The position numbers were made by a program, and so were the translations under genes. Below, piece after piece: positions 45,610 to 54,434 of a stretch of DNA of 64,000 nucleotides. Below the pieces are notes generated by a model that was given only the letters and a program-made list of their open reading frames with translations, was not told where the DNA came from and did not search any database. Each line of letters begins with the position of its first letter. Within the stretch, counting starts at the first letter, position 1. Source of the stretch: Nitrospira_D sp019636945 (GTDB lineage: Bacteria; Nitrospirota; Nitrospiria; Nitrospirales; Nitrospiraceae); NCBI RefSeq assembly GCF_047338595.1, contig NZ_JBLFBO010000006.1, positions 145,102 to 209,101 of the forward strand. The letters are read 5' to 3'.

Positions 45610-47063
45610 GACTGTCCTTCCCCTCTGATCACCTGCACCTGTCGAAACCTTGCCGTTGATGCGGCATGGGTCATCCAACCCGACTGGCCCGGCTGTCCTT
45701 TGCCACACGTGATGAACCCGTACCGACGACGAGCCGATCGATCAGCGACGCCGTCGCAGCTCTTCCAAAACTCCGGCGTGATGCCGTGGTAGATCACGTC
45801 CCGGAGCATATGGGTTCGTCGACCATGTTCAATCAGCCAGAACGCGTCCCCACCGAACTGGAAATTGTACCGTCGCTGGTCGATGCTGTAGGACCCGTGG
45901 CCTTCGATGTAGATCCCGCGTTTCACGTCGGCGATGAGCTGGTCAACCGTGGCCGAGCCTGGCTCAAGCCCGATGTTGGCGATGCGGACGATAGGGACAC
46001 TGCCCCATCCATCAGCGCGGTTGGACCCACGTGAACGGGTCGCGCCGATCTTCGGTGCAACTTCTCGGTTGGTACAGTACCCGACGAAAATCCCGTCTCG
46101 AATGACGTCCCATTTCTGGCACGAGACTCCGTCGTCGTCGTACCCGGTGGCAGCGAGCGTCTCCGATTCGGTGTTATCGGCAACCAGATTCACATGCGAG
46201 GAACCGTAGCGAAAGCTCCCGAGCTTCTCCGTCGTTAAAAAACTGGTGCCGGCGTAATTGGCTTCGTACCCGAGTGCTCGATCTAGTTCACTCGGATGGC
46301 CACAAGACTCATGGATCGTCAGCGAGAGATGCTCGGGGTCTAGAACGAGATCATACTGTCCGGCATCCACCGCTGGAGCCTTCACCTTTTCCATCGCTTG
46401 AGCGGCGACCCGCGCCGCTTCTCGTTGCAGATCAGCGTCCTCGATCAATTCATAGCCTTGGCGCAGATGTGGTGTATTGAAGCTACGTGAAGCGAACCGG
46501 CCCTCGTGCAACGCCGTCGCCGTACAGTCGCCTTGTCCAGCCAGCAGATCGAACTCTAAATGAGTCCCCTCTGTGGACACGAACAGCTTGTGATCTCGGC
46601 GCGCCCACAAGCTCGCACTGCTTCGCACGACACCTGATTGTCGATGGAGCGTCTCCATCGTGGTGAGAAGCAAGTCGGTTTTTTTCTCCAGTGCCACGCT
46701 GAAGGGATCGATGCGATAGGGCGTGACGACACGGTCACGGTGGACTGGTTCCTGAGCTAATCTCACCTTTTCAAGCGCGACGGAGGCAGACCCCTTGGCA
46801 ATCTCCACGGCCAGATCCGCTACCCGCGGGACTTCTTCCAACGACAGGATTGAACTGGCCGCGAACCCCCAGGCTCCGTGATAGAGCACGCGCACCCCAA
46901 GGCCGATGTCCCGGGTATCTCGAATCAACGCAATTCGACGATCTTCGCCTTCGATCTGTTCTGTTTGGCTGTCTTGAATGCGGATATCGCCGTACTCGGC
47001 ACCGGAGGCCGTAATCCGTTTCAGTGCAAGCTCGGCGAATTCATCCCAGGTCGGAGAGCTCAT
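45606..47063 (-). CDS. tldD: TldD-family zinc metalloprotease subunit
   Basis: A 485-residue catalytic subunit of the TldD/TldE protease. The HExxxH zinc motif is intact in IHESCGHPSELDRALGYEANYAGTSFL (about residues 255-260), followed by the conserved LVADNTESETLAATGYDDDGV and C-terminal GGDAFWLIEHGRRTHMLRDVIYHG segments. It cleaves unfolded or leader-bearing peptides in the cytosol. The C-terminal end extends past the usual family end by roughly 20 residues. It is translationally coupled to pmbA by the 4-nt overlap. The substrate here is unknown. Confidence 0.93.
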   Translation of the reverse strand: MSSPTWDEFAELALKRITASGAEYGDIRIQDSQTEQIEGEDRRIALIRDTRDIGLGVRVLYHGAWGFAASSILSLEEVPRVADLAVEIAKGSASVALEKVRLAQEPVHRDRVVTPYRIDPFSVALEKKTDLLLTTMETLHRQSGVVRSSASLWARRDHKLFVSTEGTHLEFDLLAGQGDCTATALHEGRFASRSFNTPHLRQGYELIEDADLQREAARVAAQAMEKVKAPAVDAGQYDLVLDPEHLSLTIHESCGHPSELDRALGYEANYAGTSFLTTEKLGSFRYGSSHVNLVADNTESETLAATGYDDDGVSCQKWDVIRDGIFVGYCTNREVAPKIGATRSRGSNRADGWGSVPIVRIANIGLEPGSATVDQLIADVKRGIYIEGHGSYSIDQRRYNFQFGGDAFWLIEHGRRTHMLRDVIYHGITPEFWKSCDGVADRSARRRYGFITCGKGQPGQSGWMTHAASTARFRQVQVIRGEGQS

Positions 47064-47204
47064 AGCAATGACTCTCGAATTAAGTGAAGGGATGGGTCAG
47101 TATAACAGGTGGCGAGTAAAACGGTGAACCTGTCCGAGTGAGATAGGTCGAATCAAAACAACCTGCGATACTGGCGCATGCGTCCGCTATGCCTGCGTTG
47201 CTGG

Positions 47205-47648
47205 TCACCCCGCAACGGTGACTCCATTGCGCTTGAGCACATCCAGCAGCTTGGGAACATCCGGTGGTCCGAGAGGAATCTCCTTGTCGATGGCCGTGAA
47301 CATCTGCGCTGCTAGTGCACCCGCTCCTGTAATCTCAAGCATCTGACCACCGCCTTTCCCATAGCGAAAGCCATGCACGGTGCCTCTCGGAACATGCACG
47401 AGCGTCCCGGTAGTGCATGAGTAGTCTTTCCCGTCGCAGAGGAAGTGAATCTCGCCTTTCAGGACGTAGAACGCCTCGTCCCAATCGTGACTATGCGGCG
47501 GCGGGCCTGTTCCCTCTTCGCCCTGCTGCAAGGTGATCCCGTAGCTCTGTGTGGCTTCGTTTGACGCCAACACCGTGACCTTCGTTCCAACCACGTTCAA
47601 GGCTGGCTCACGCTGATCCGGCCTCAAGATATAGGGTTGAACACTCAT
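47205..47648 (-). CDS. Cupin-domain protein
   Basis: A 147-residue cytosolic cupin (about 35-110): motif 1 is GPPPHSHDWDEAFYVLKGEIHF (His ligands in HSHDWDE) and motif 2 is PRGTVHGFRY (His in GTVHGF), a regular metal site. The C-terminus after about 115 is an alpha-helical tail (AAQMFTAIDKEIPLG). No enzyme can be named, as cupins of this kind include dioxygenases, isomerases and sensors. ATG 47648, with AGGAGG upstream, is preferred to longer starts up to 47729. It is a single gene between two unrelated units. Confidence 0.85.
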   Translation of the reverse strand: MSVQPYILRPDQREPALNVVGTKVTVLASNEATQSYGITLQQGEEGTGPPPHSHDWDEAFYVLKGEIHFLCDGKDYSCTTGTLVHVPRGTVHGFRYGKGGGQMLEITGAGALAAQMFTAIDKEIPLGPPDVPKLLDVLKRNGVTVAG

Positions 47649-47734
47649 GACCTCGCTGCCTCCTACAAAGATGGTGATCATGTGCCCGGCCACCTTGCGG
47701 CGCGTCGCTATGCATGCCGTTGCTAGCAATCGAT

Positions 47735-48586
47735 TTACTCATCGGTATCAGGAAGTGTGGGAATCAACGATGCGAGTTCAACAACTTCTAGATCGGCTGG
47801 GCATTCCGGCCAATTGTGCCTCCAACATACGATGATGTCGCAACCCTCTGTTGGATGCCCATGCTCGCGGAAGTTGCGGCTCTCGAACTCAAACTCGATG
47901 CGAACACGCTGCCACTTTCCTGGAGCGATTTGACGCTTGGCTTCACAATCTGGAAAACCTGCCTGCACAGCCTCCACAAGGAATCCAAGTTCACGCGCGA
48001 CCATCCCAAAGAGAAACACGACGCCGTCTTCATTGACCGGTTCGTGTCGCAAGCCCCGAAAATCGATTGGATCACCATACGTGGGCCGATCAGCAAGGCG
48101 TGGGCTGCGCGGAATTGTCGAGGGCCGTGCACTTGGGCATTGTGCCGTTTGACCAGGTGTCGGCGATAACGGTTCTGTGTTCGCAGGAAGCAGTGCCACA
48201 ACGTCTGACCACTCTGGCTTTGGCAAAGCGAATGCCCGAAATGATTCTGGGATCTTGGACCACGGCCCGAAATTTCGATCGAATACCCCCGGACTAAAGC
48301 TACCTTCGAGCTTATATTCGTTGCGCGTAGGTATGCGCCCCTTACTCCGAGTGATTTGGCCCCAGTCGTCCATAAGATCGTCAGGCGGAATTCTTTGATT
48401 GTATGGATCTACGCTGATACCAGCAGCAGCGAGCGCGTCAGACCATTTCGGAAAATGACGGAACAGATCAGCTAGCTTCAGACCTGACGCCTTGAGAAAA
48501 TTCTGACGCGTCAACCGTGTGCTACCGTTGGACCCCGCAGCTTTACGAATGGCGTTTAGCAGAGTTTCCTTCTCGTCAGTAGTCAT
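47735..48586 (-). CDS. Predicted nuclease with homing-endonuclease-type repeats
   Basis: A 283-residue protein in two parts. The N-terminal half (about 1-120) has two or three helical units of the homing-endonuclease-associated repeat type, e.g. LFRHFPKWSDALAAAGI and VFDRNFGPWSKIPESFRAF. A Pro/Ser linker (about 135-168) follows. The C-terminal half (about 170-275) resembles a restriction-endonuclease-like fold: FPDCEAKR (211-218), VRIEFEFESRNF (228-239), CDIIVCWRHNWPEC (249-262) and a final VVELAS, where a Lys is often expected. Nuclease activity is inference. ATG 48586 is preferred over TTG 48613. No methylase or partner is adjacent. Confidence 0.6.
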   Translation of the reverse strand: MTTDEKETLLNAIRKAAGSNGSTRLTRQNFLKASGLKLADLFRHFPKWSDALAAAGISVDPYNQRIPPDDLMDDWGQITRSKGRIPTRNEYKLEGSFSPGVFDRNFGPWSKIPESFRAFALPKPEWSDVVALLPANTEPLSPTPGQTAQCPSARPSTIPRSPRLADRPTYGDPIDFRGLRHEPVNEDGVVFLFGMVARELGFLVEAVQAGFPDCEAKRQIAPGKWQRVRIEFEFESRNFREHGHPTEGCDIIVCWRHNWPECPADLEVVELASLIPTLPDTDE

Positions 48587-48773
48587 TGCGACACCAGTTC
48601 TTTTGACGGCCAACTATGTTTAGGCCGATCCGCATAAGAGTCGGATCTGCCCATCGCTACCCGTGTAACACGCAATACGTGTTGGCGGGCGATACGCCAA
48701 CCGGTATCGATTCAACAACCTGTTGCTGAGACTCGTGGCCGAGGGATTATTAACACGTTTCTATTCGACGGAG

Positions 48774-49514
48774 CTAAAATAGTCCGGCGATGCCGGTGGC
48801 GATTTTCTCTTGGACGATCGGGGTGGCTTCGGGAATGTCTATACTTTTTTGCCGCACATGGCCGACCATTCTCATCTGTTGCACCTTCTCACCGCCTGAC
48901 GACTGGCCACCGGTCGGTCGACCGATTGATTTGCCGATCTTTCGGTCCGTGATTTGGACGTCTGCCACGCAGAGATAGATCACGCCATCTTCCTTGGGTG
49001 GTGGCTGCATGCCCGGAAACCCGGCCATACCGCCGAATCCTCCTCGTCCACCGCTCATCGCCATGGCCTGCCTCATCATGGCACCCATGTTCGGCATCCC
49101 CGCCATGCCCATGCCAGACTCATCCCCTCGAGCGCTCATCATTGAGGTGCCGCCGCTGCTGATACCGGCACCGGGGCCGGCTTCGGCCACCGCCTCCGGC
49201 GTCACCGCATCAGCTGCCTTGTGGCAATAGATGACCTTGGCCTGGATCCAGTAATTTGCCTGCTCCGGATCCTGAACGACTTGATACCCCTTTGTCGTCA
49301 GCTTGTTGCTCACCTCGTTCAACGTCACCAGCTGGTTTTCAGACGTGTTTCGAAGTTGGGTATAGACAGTCCTGGTGGTATTAGGATCGAGGAAGATCGT
49401 GTTGCTGTTCATGAGGCCGGAACGGATCACGTTGGAACAACCGGTGACCAGGCCGCATATGAAAAACAATAAGAGCGGCCTCGTGAAGCGTGAGGCGTGA
49501 AGCGTGAAACGCAT
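48774..49514 (-). CDS. TraT-family outer-membrane lipoprotein (first copy)
   Basis: A 246-residue lipoprotein with lipobox LVTGC (Cys26) and the TraT pattern: SNTIFLDPNTTRTVYTQLRNTSENQ, NKLTTKGYQVVQDPEQANYWIQAKVIYC, a Gly/Met-rich middle (about 120-170) and VADVQITDRKIGK. TraT family members make outer-membrane shields giving surface exclusion or serum resistance; chromosomal copies have no proven role. The signal peptide start (MRFTLHASRFTRP) is encoded by the heptamer repeat array at 49482-49509. ATG 49514 is chosen; the longer start at 49547 lies across the repeat. The next TraT copy lies 66 nt upstream on the same strand. Confidence 0.88.
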   Translation of the reverse strand: MRFTLHASRFTRPLLLFFICGLVTGCSNVIRSGLMNSNTIFLDPNTTRTVYTQLRNTSENQLVTLNEVSNKLTTKGYQVVQDPEQANYWIQAKVIYCHKAADAVTPEAVAEAGPGAGISSGGTSMMSARGDESGMGMAGMPNMGAMMRQAMAMSGGRGGFGGMAGFPGMQPPPKEDGVIYLCVADVQITDRKIGKSIGRPTGGQSSGGEKVQQMRMVGHVRQKSIDIPEATPIVQEKIATGIAGLF

Positions 49515-49574
49515 GGTCACTAGCCCTTCATGTGATGTCTCATCCACCTAGATACGCTTCACGGTCGACGCTTC
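49482..49574. repeat. Heptamer arrays, one inside a coding region
   Basis: Four units of CGTGAAR (49482-49509) and, facing them after about 44 nt, three of ACGCTTC (49554-49574, middle one degenerate). The first array is inside the 5' end of the first traT-like gene; the second lies in its upstream gap. The arrangement mirrors the inverted pair at 34619-34708. Confidence 0.75.
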
Positions 49575-49580
49575 ACCGTA

Positions 49581-50279
49581 TTAAAAGTTTCCCGCCACAG
49601 CAGCGCTCAGTTTCTGTTGCAGCAGCGGTGTTGCTTCAGCCTCATCCAATTTCTTTTGGTGCACATCGGCAGCCAGCCTGGTCTGATAGACACCGGCCTC
49701 CTGTCCCGAACCCGTCTTCATTCCGCTGGGCAGCTGCCCGGTCGCCTGTTCGGTGATCTGGACATCCGCCACGCAGGCATAGTTCACGTCGTCCGGCATT
49801 TTGGGAGCCGATGAGGACGAACTAAACAGATCTCCGATACCTTGGATCGCACTCAAGCCCATCGACGCCGCTGCGCCACCCATCGCCCCATAGGGCCCCG
49901 CCATGCTGGCCATGCTGGTCAATCCCTGCATAGCGCCCAGCGCGGAGTTGAACGCAGACCCGTATCCGCTCGCCACCATGGCCTCGACCGGCATCTCCGG
50001 CTTCGTGCTGTTGCAATAGACGATGTTTGCTAGGACGACGTAGTGCGCGCGATCCGGATCGTTGACGACTTGATACCCCTTTGCGCTTATCCTGGCACTC
50101 AGATCGTGAAACGAGACCTCTTGGTTATCAGAGGAATTCCGAGCCTGGATAAAGACTGTTTTCTCTGTGCTGGGCGGCAGAAAGAAGTTGTTACTGGAGA
50201 TGAGATCCGTGTCTTTGATATTACCGGCGTAGGCCGTGAGCGGAAAGAGGAAGAGAAGGGAAAGTCCCAGGTATCGCAT
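49581..50279 (-). CDS. TraT-family exported protein (second copy, no lipobox)
   Basis: A 232-residue paralogue of the previous gene: SSNNFFLPPSTEKTVFIQARNSSDNQEVS, SARISAKGYQVVNDPDRAHYVVLANIVYC, a Gly/Ala/Met-rich middle, and VNYACVADVQITEQATGQ. The signal peptide MRYLGLSLLFLFPLTAYAG ends in AYA and lacks a lipobox Cys, so it is probably soluble in the periplasm or an outer-membrane protein without lipid. ATG 50279 (GAGG 5 nt upstream) is preferred over GTG 50285. The two copies form a tandem unit and probably interact; no conjugation genes are present. Confidence 0.87.
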   Translation of the reverse strand: MRYLGLSLLFLFPLTAYAGNIKDTDLISSNNFFLPPSTEKTVFIQARNSSDNQEVSFHDLSARISAKGYQVVNDPDRAHYVVLANIVYCNSTKPEMPVEAMVASGYGSAFNSALGAMQGLTSMASMAGPYGAMGGAAASMGLSAIQGIGDLFSSSSSAPKMPDDVNYACVADVQITEQATGQLPSGMKTGSGQEAGVYQTRLAADVHQKKLDEAEATPLLQQKLSAAVAGNF

Positions 50280-50447
50280 CGACACCTCACGACAAAACCA
50301 ACGGGATTGTACGCAGTGTCAGGTTGAATAGCAACGCCAGGCAGTCTTGAAAATAGAAGGTATTCCCCAATCCTGCTTGAAGAACCCAAGCGCCTGGGCT
50401 AGCATGGCAGCCATTCCAGTCGTTGGTCCCTCACCAGGAGACCGCGA

Positions 50448-52541
50448 ATGCCAGCCAACCCTCTTCTGTTGCTCCTTGGCACGATCCTTTTAGCCGGTTG
50501 CGGCGGCGACAAACATCTGCCGTCGTCGAATCCACCGGAGTATGATCCCAAGAAAGCCTATACGACGCCGGCTGTGCTACCCAGTGGGCCAGCTACGTCG
50601 GTTGCGAAACCGGTAGAACCAGGCCCCCCGCCAATTCAGTTGCCTCCGCTCGAACCAGGACCGAATGAAAAGGGCGAATGGAAGAAGGTACCGGTTAGTC
50701 CGCAGTCGCTGCAGTTATTCAACAACGTCAAAAGCCCGTGCGATGCCTTGACGAAAATCGTCCAAGGCCTTGGCAGTGCACAGCTGTTTACCGGAAAGGA
50801 AGGAGAGTCGTTCAATCAATTGCTTGGCCCACAGGCCGAGTCGGTTGCGCGATCCTTAGATCAGCAACTATTTGACAATTTCAAGGCACAACTCGGTCCG
50901 ACCGTCGCCGATTGCCCCTCACCAGCAACCGGGCGGAAGAGTAGCCTTGGCGAGCCTCTTCGCGCACCTCGCCGCATCTTAACTACAGGGCCATCCAACA
51001 GCTCGTTTCAACTTGCGCAAGCCACGCCGTCAGGAGGTGAACGGGAGGGGTATACCGTCACGAAGGGCTCAGTGAACATCCCCATCCCTCCCGATACAGT
51101 TGGCAGGAAGTCACGGGAATGGAGAGTTGAGGAGGGAAACTCACCCGGTACAGCCGGTGATCGCAAAGCCTTCTCGCTCATCAATGGCGGCTATGCCAAG
51201 AAATGTCCTTCACCCGATTCAGGTGAGGAGGGAGCCTATGCCGTCGAGGGGGACTATGAATTTACGCTCGTAGTGGACCAGACGACTAACTATTCCAATG
51301 GCGTGCGAACGGAGTACAACGCCCGGAGTATTCACGCTACGTTGAAGGGCCGCGTCGGCGATGATGCCATGCTGCAATACGTCGATCTTGATGCGATATT
51401 GGTGATCGGGCGGGGAGGGACGAATACGCCGACTAGGTTCGCGCATCAGCGGCAGCATGTCCAATTCATGCCCGATCGACGGATGGGAGGCATGCCATCT
51501 AGGTTCTCTAATTGGTCGGTTTCCGAATGGGACTCTGCCTTGGCTAACACAGCCACCGGTGACGCCATGAGCATGTTGACGCTGGCCGTGGCATTGTTTT
51601 CTGGTCCTATATACTTGGATGCCGAACTCCAATGGACGACACCCAACACTTGCGTGGAGATCCTATTCAACCCCGCCACAAAGACAAAGAAGCTCGGGCC
51701 GAACGAGTCGGTCGCAGTGAAGACAGAATTACGCACCAAGAAGGAGCAAGCGCTTGTATCCGCAAAGTTTAAAGAGGCAAAAGAACGGCCAACGGAGGGC
51801 AATGGCCGTGTATCACCGAGGGAGGATCAGTCGCAGCCAAACAAGCCGGTGACGTTTACCTATCAAGCCCCGACAACACGCGTGAAGCATAGCGGATTTA
51901 CTGTCGGCGCGGTTTCGCGAGCAGGCGTGGCGGCAGCGAAGGATAGGGAATGGGAAGTCGTGATGGATGCGGCGTATGTCCTGGAGTTTCAATCAAGGAT
52001 CATCTCACGTGAGCCCACGGAACCGGTCGAGTCCGTCGCAGCCGCAAAGATCACTCTGACGTCGGTCGAGGGAAAAGAAGACTGGTATCGCGGGAGCGGC
52101 ATGCTGGGCTATCAGACCGGTCCACCGCCAAACAGAGACCCCTGCTCGAATCTCGTCATGGGCCATGGCACGACACGGCTTGATGTGGCTGGAATATCCA
52201 TCAAGCTCTCCGAAGGCACCGACAGCGCCAGCCACCAGACCGGTTCCGCCGACATTGAGTTGCACTACCTAATTCATCCGACGAACGAGACCATACGACC
52301 TTGGGCCATGGTGCAGCACCGATGTGTCCCTCGCGAACCAGAGCCGTACCCGTTCTTTTACCCGATGTACGCCGTCGCTCGCGGCGCGGACGAGGTCAAT
52401 CGACTCACGGGCTGGACCTACGTCGGCCAGAACGGCGTGGTAGCGAAGAAAGTGCTCAGAGGGAATTGCGGCGACCACTGTGAGGACCAGACCGTCTTTA
52501 CTCTAAGAGAAGCGGATGATCAAAACTCCCCACCCAAATAA
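50448..52541 (+). CDS. Large lipoprotein of unknown function
   Basis: A 697-residue lipoprotein (signal MPANPLLLLLGTILLAGC, Cys18 in the lipobox), followed by a Pro-rich linker (about 25-75). The remainder is beta-rich with possibly two related domains, about 200-380 (WRVEEGNSPG, INGGYAKKCPSP, RGGTNTPTRFAHQRQHVQF) and about 480-690. A small set of cysteines (KKCPSPDS, DPCSNLVM, GNCGDHCEDQ) may form disulfides. I recognise no family. It is divergent from the traT pair across a 168-bp gap, so functional linkage with it is possible but unproven. The ATG at 50448 starts the signal peptide directly. Confidence 0.78.
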   Translation: MPANPLLLLLGTILLAGCGGDKHLPSSNPPEYDPKKAYTTPAVLPSGPATSVAKPVEPGPPPIQLPPLEPGPNEKGEWKKVPVSPQSLQLFNNVKSPCDALTKIVQGLGSAQLFTGKEGESFNQLLGPQAESVARSLDQQLFDNFKAQLGPTVADCPSPATGRKSSLGEPLRAPRRILTTGPSNSSFQLAQATPSGGEREGYTVTKGSVNIPIPPDTVGRKSREWRVEEGNSPGTAGDRKAFSLINGGYAKKCPSPDSGEEGAYAVEGDYEFTLVVDQTTNYSNGVRTEYNARSIHATLKGRVGDDAMLQYVDLDAILVIGRGGTNTPTRFAHQRQHVQFMPDRRMGGMPSRFSNWSVSEWDSALANTATGDAMSMLTLAVALFSGPIYLDAELQWTTPNTCVEILFNPATKTKKLGPNESVAVKTELRTKKEQALVSAKFKEAKERPTEGNGRVSPREDQSQPNKPVTFTYQAPTTRVKHSGFTVGAVSRAGVAAAKDREWEVVMDAAYVLEFQSRIISREPTEPVESVAAAKITLTSVEGKEDWYRGSGMLGYQTGPPPNRDPCSNLVMGHGTTRLDVAGISIKLSEGTDSASHQTGSADIELHYLIHPTNETIRPWAMVQHRCVPREPEPYPFFYPMYAVARGADEVNRLTGWTYVGQNGVVAKKVLRGNCGDHCEDQTVFTLREADDQNSPPK

Positions 52542-52654
52542 CAGTTGTCTGAGGTGTCCTGCTTACTCCGGGCACGTGATGAATTTCGGCGAGTCCTGCG
52601 CCTAATTTCAACACTTCACAGTCCACCCTCAACCACCCACCTGGTCTAGAGGTG

Positions 52655-54202
52655 TCAGACGGCCGTGGTGCCCATGCGAGTCTCGTCGACGAAGGTTTCC
52701 GTTGCATCGTCGATGTTCCGGCCCTGGCGGCCTTTGGCTGGTAGGATGTACAGCTGTTTCGCATCGACCTTTTCTTTGTGCTCCGGTGGCGGGGTCATCT
52801 CGTAGACCACCGGTCGGCGGTGATCCGCCAATTGCAGCTCGGGATTGTAGACGCTGTTGAACTTCCATAGCATCTTGATGAAATTCGTCTGTCCTCGCAT
52901 CAAATGCCCGGCCGCAATCTTCGCCGTCCCTTTCAGCGCGGCCCAACCCAGGTGCTTCTTGTTCAAGACCTGTTGTGTCTTGACCAGCTCCGCATAAAAT
53001 TCCGGCAGCGGCATTTTGGTCGGCATGACGGCATGCTGAATGTCGAACAGGCGGTAATCCCGGGTGTGCATCTTGCGAGATTCCGTCACCCAGCTCTCGG
53101 TACCGGGATACGGCGTATTGACGCTGATGTTTACAATCTCCGGAATGTCCAGGCACCATTGCCGCACGACTTCGAACCGTTCCCGATCCCAGTCAGGGTC
53201 TGCGATCAAATTGATGGCCACGGTAATGCCAAGGGAGCGGGCGAATTCAAGCGCCTCGAAGTTCCGCCCCAATGAAATACGTTTCCGGTGCATCTTAAGG
53301 CCTTCAGCATCGATGGCCTCGACGCCCAAGAACATGTACTGCAGTCCGAGCGTTTTCCAGAATTGGAAGACTTCCTTATTGCGCAGGAGCACGTCACCCC
53401 GTGTTTCCATGTAGTACTGTTTCTTGATGCCGCGCCGCGCGACCGCTTCACCGATCTCCATGCCCTGCTTGCCTTGAATGAAGGCGACGTCGTCGACCAG
53501 GAAGATACCTGGCTCTTGCACCTGCTCCAATTCCTCGACCGCTTTCTCCGGACTGACCATGCGATAACTGCGGCCATAGAACGTCCAGGCGCTGCAGAAG
53601 GAACAATCCCAGGGACAGCCTCGCGCAAATTCGACGGAGGCGCAGGGATCCAGGACACCGATGAAGTACTTATGCCGGTTTCGCAACAAGTCGCGTGCCG
53701 GACGGACGTTGTCGAGATTCTCGATAAATTGTGCCGGTGGTCCTTCTCCGTCGAGCGTGACAACGCCGGGAACCTTTGTAATGGCCTTGCGGTCTTGCTC
53801 CACTGCTTCTAACAGCTTAGGAGCGGCGACTTCGCCTTCGCCCTTGAGGACACAATCAATGGCCCCATTCCCATGCTCCAAGAAATCCTTGGCCACGAAG
53901 GACGCGCTATGTCCCCCGACAAAGACGAAGGCCTGCGGCAACTCCTTCTTCGTCAATTTCGCAAGATCCACGACCTCAGGAACATTGGCCAAATAGTTAC
54001 AGCCAAATGCGACTGCGTCGGGTTTCCAGGAGCGGATCAGCGCCTCGTAGTCTTTCCAGGTGTCTGCCTGCAAATCGATCAGCCGAACATCGTGCCCCGC
54101 CTGGCGGCACGCTTGAGCTACCATCTCGAGGCCGAGCGGCTCCAGGCGCAGATAGATCTTGGTGTACATGAGCGGACCGGGATGAACTGCGAGGAACTTC
54201 AT
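52655..54202 (-). CDS. hpnR: Hopanoid C-3 methylase
   Basis: A B12-binding radical SAM enzyme adding a methyl group to C-3 of hopanoid A-rings. 515 residues: the B12-binding N-domain (1-175), with HPGPLMYTKIYLRLEPLGLEMVAQACRQAG and VFVGGHSASFVAKDFLEHGNGAIDCVLKGEGE, is close to known HpnR. The radical SAM domain (about 180-410) has the cluster motif CPWDCSFC (Cys196, Cys200, Cys203). C-terminal HLMRGQTNFIKMLWKFNSVYNPELQLADHRRPV completes the family signature. ATG 54202 follows GAGGAGG by 8 nt. No squalene-hopene cyclase or other hpn genes lie in the window. Confidence 0.9.
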   Translation of the reverse strand: MKFLAVHPGPLMYTKIYLRLEPLGLEMVAQACRQAGHDVRLIDLQADTWKDYEALIRSWKPDAVAFGCNYLANVPEVVDLAKLTKKELPQAFVFVGGHSASFVAKDFLEHGNGAIDCVLKGEGEVAAPKLLEAVEQDRKAITKVPGVVTLDGEGPPAQFIENLDNVRPARDLLRNRHKYFIGVLDPCASVEFARGCPWDCSFCSAWTFYGRSYRMVSPEKAVEELEQVQEPGIFLVDDVAFIQGKQGMEIGEAVARRGIKKQYYMETRGDVLLRNKEVFQFWKTLGLQYMFLGVEAIDAEGLKMHRKRISLGRNFEALEFARSLGITVAINLIADPDWDRERFEVVRQWCLDIPEIVNISVNTPYPGTESWVTESRKMHTRDYRLFDIQHAVMPTKMPLPEFYAELVKTQQVLNKKHLGWAALKGTAKIAAGHLMRGQTNFIKMLWKFNSVYNPELQLADHRRPVVYEMTPPPEHKEKVDAKQLYILPAKGRQGRNIDDATETFVDETRMGTTAV

Positions 54203-54434
54203 GAGCCCAAACCTCCTCGTCTATAATGCGCTGGGCCGGAAGCGATTGCTGAAGAATGCGAATGACTTGTCCGGCCCATCGAGTTAATCGTGATGTGATA
54301 ATCAGTGCGGGGTCGGATTTTGACAGAATACCTGCGGCGGTGCAACCGTTAAGTGCTTCAGACTTAAGAGGATTCGCGACTCGTTCGGTCTAGGGAATCT
54401 GGATTTTCCCGATTTGAATGCCTACCATATCTCC

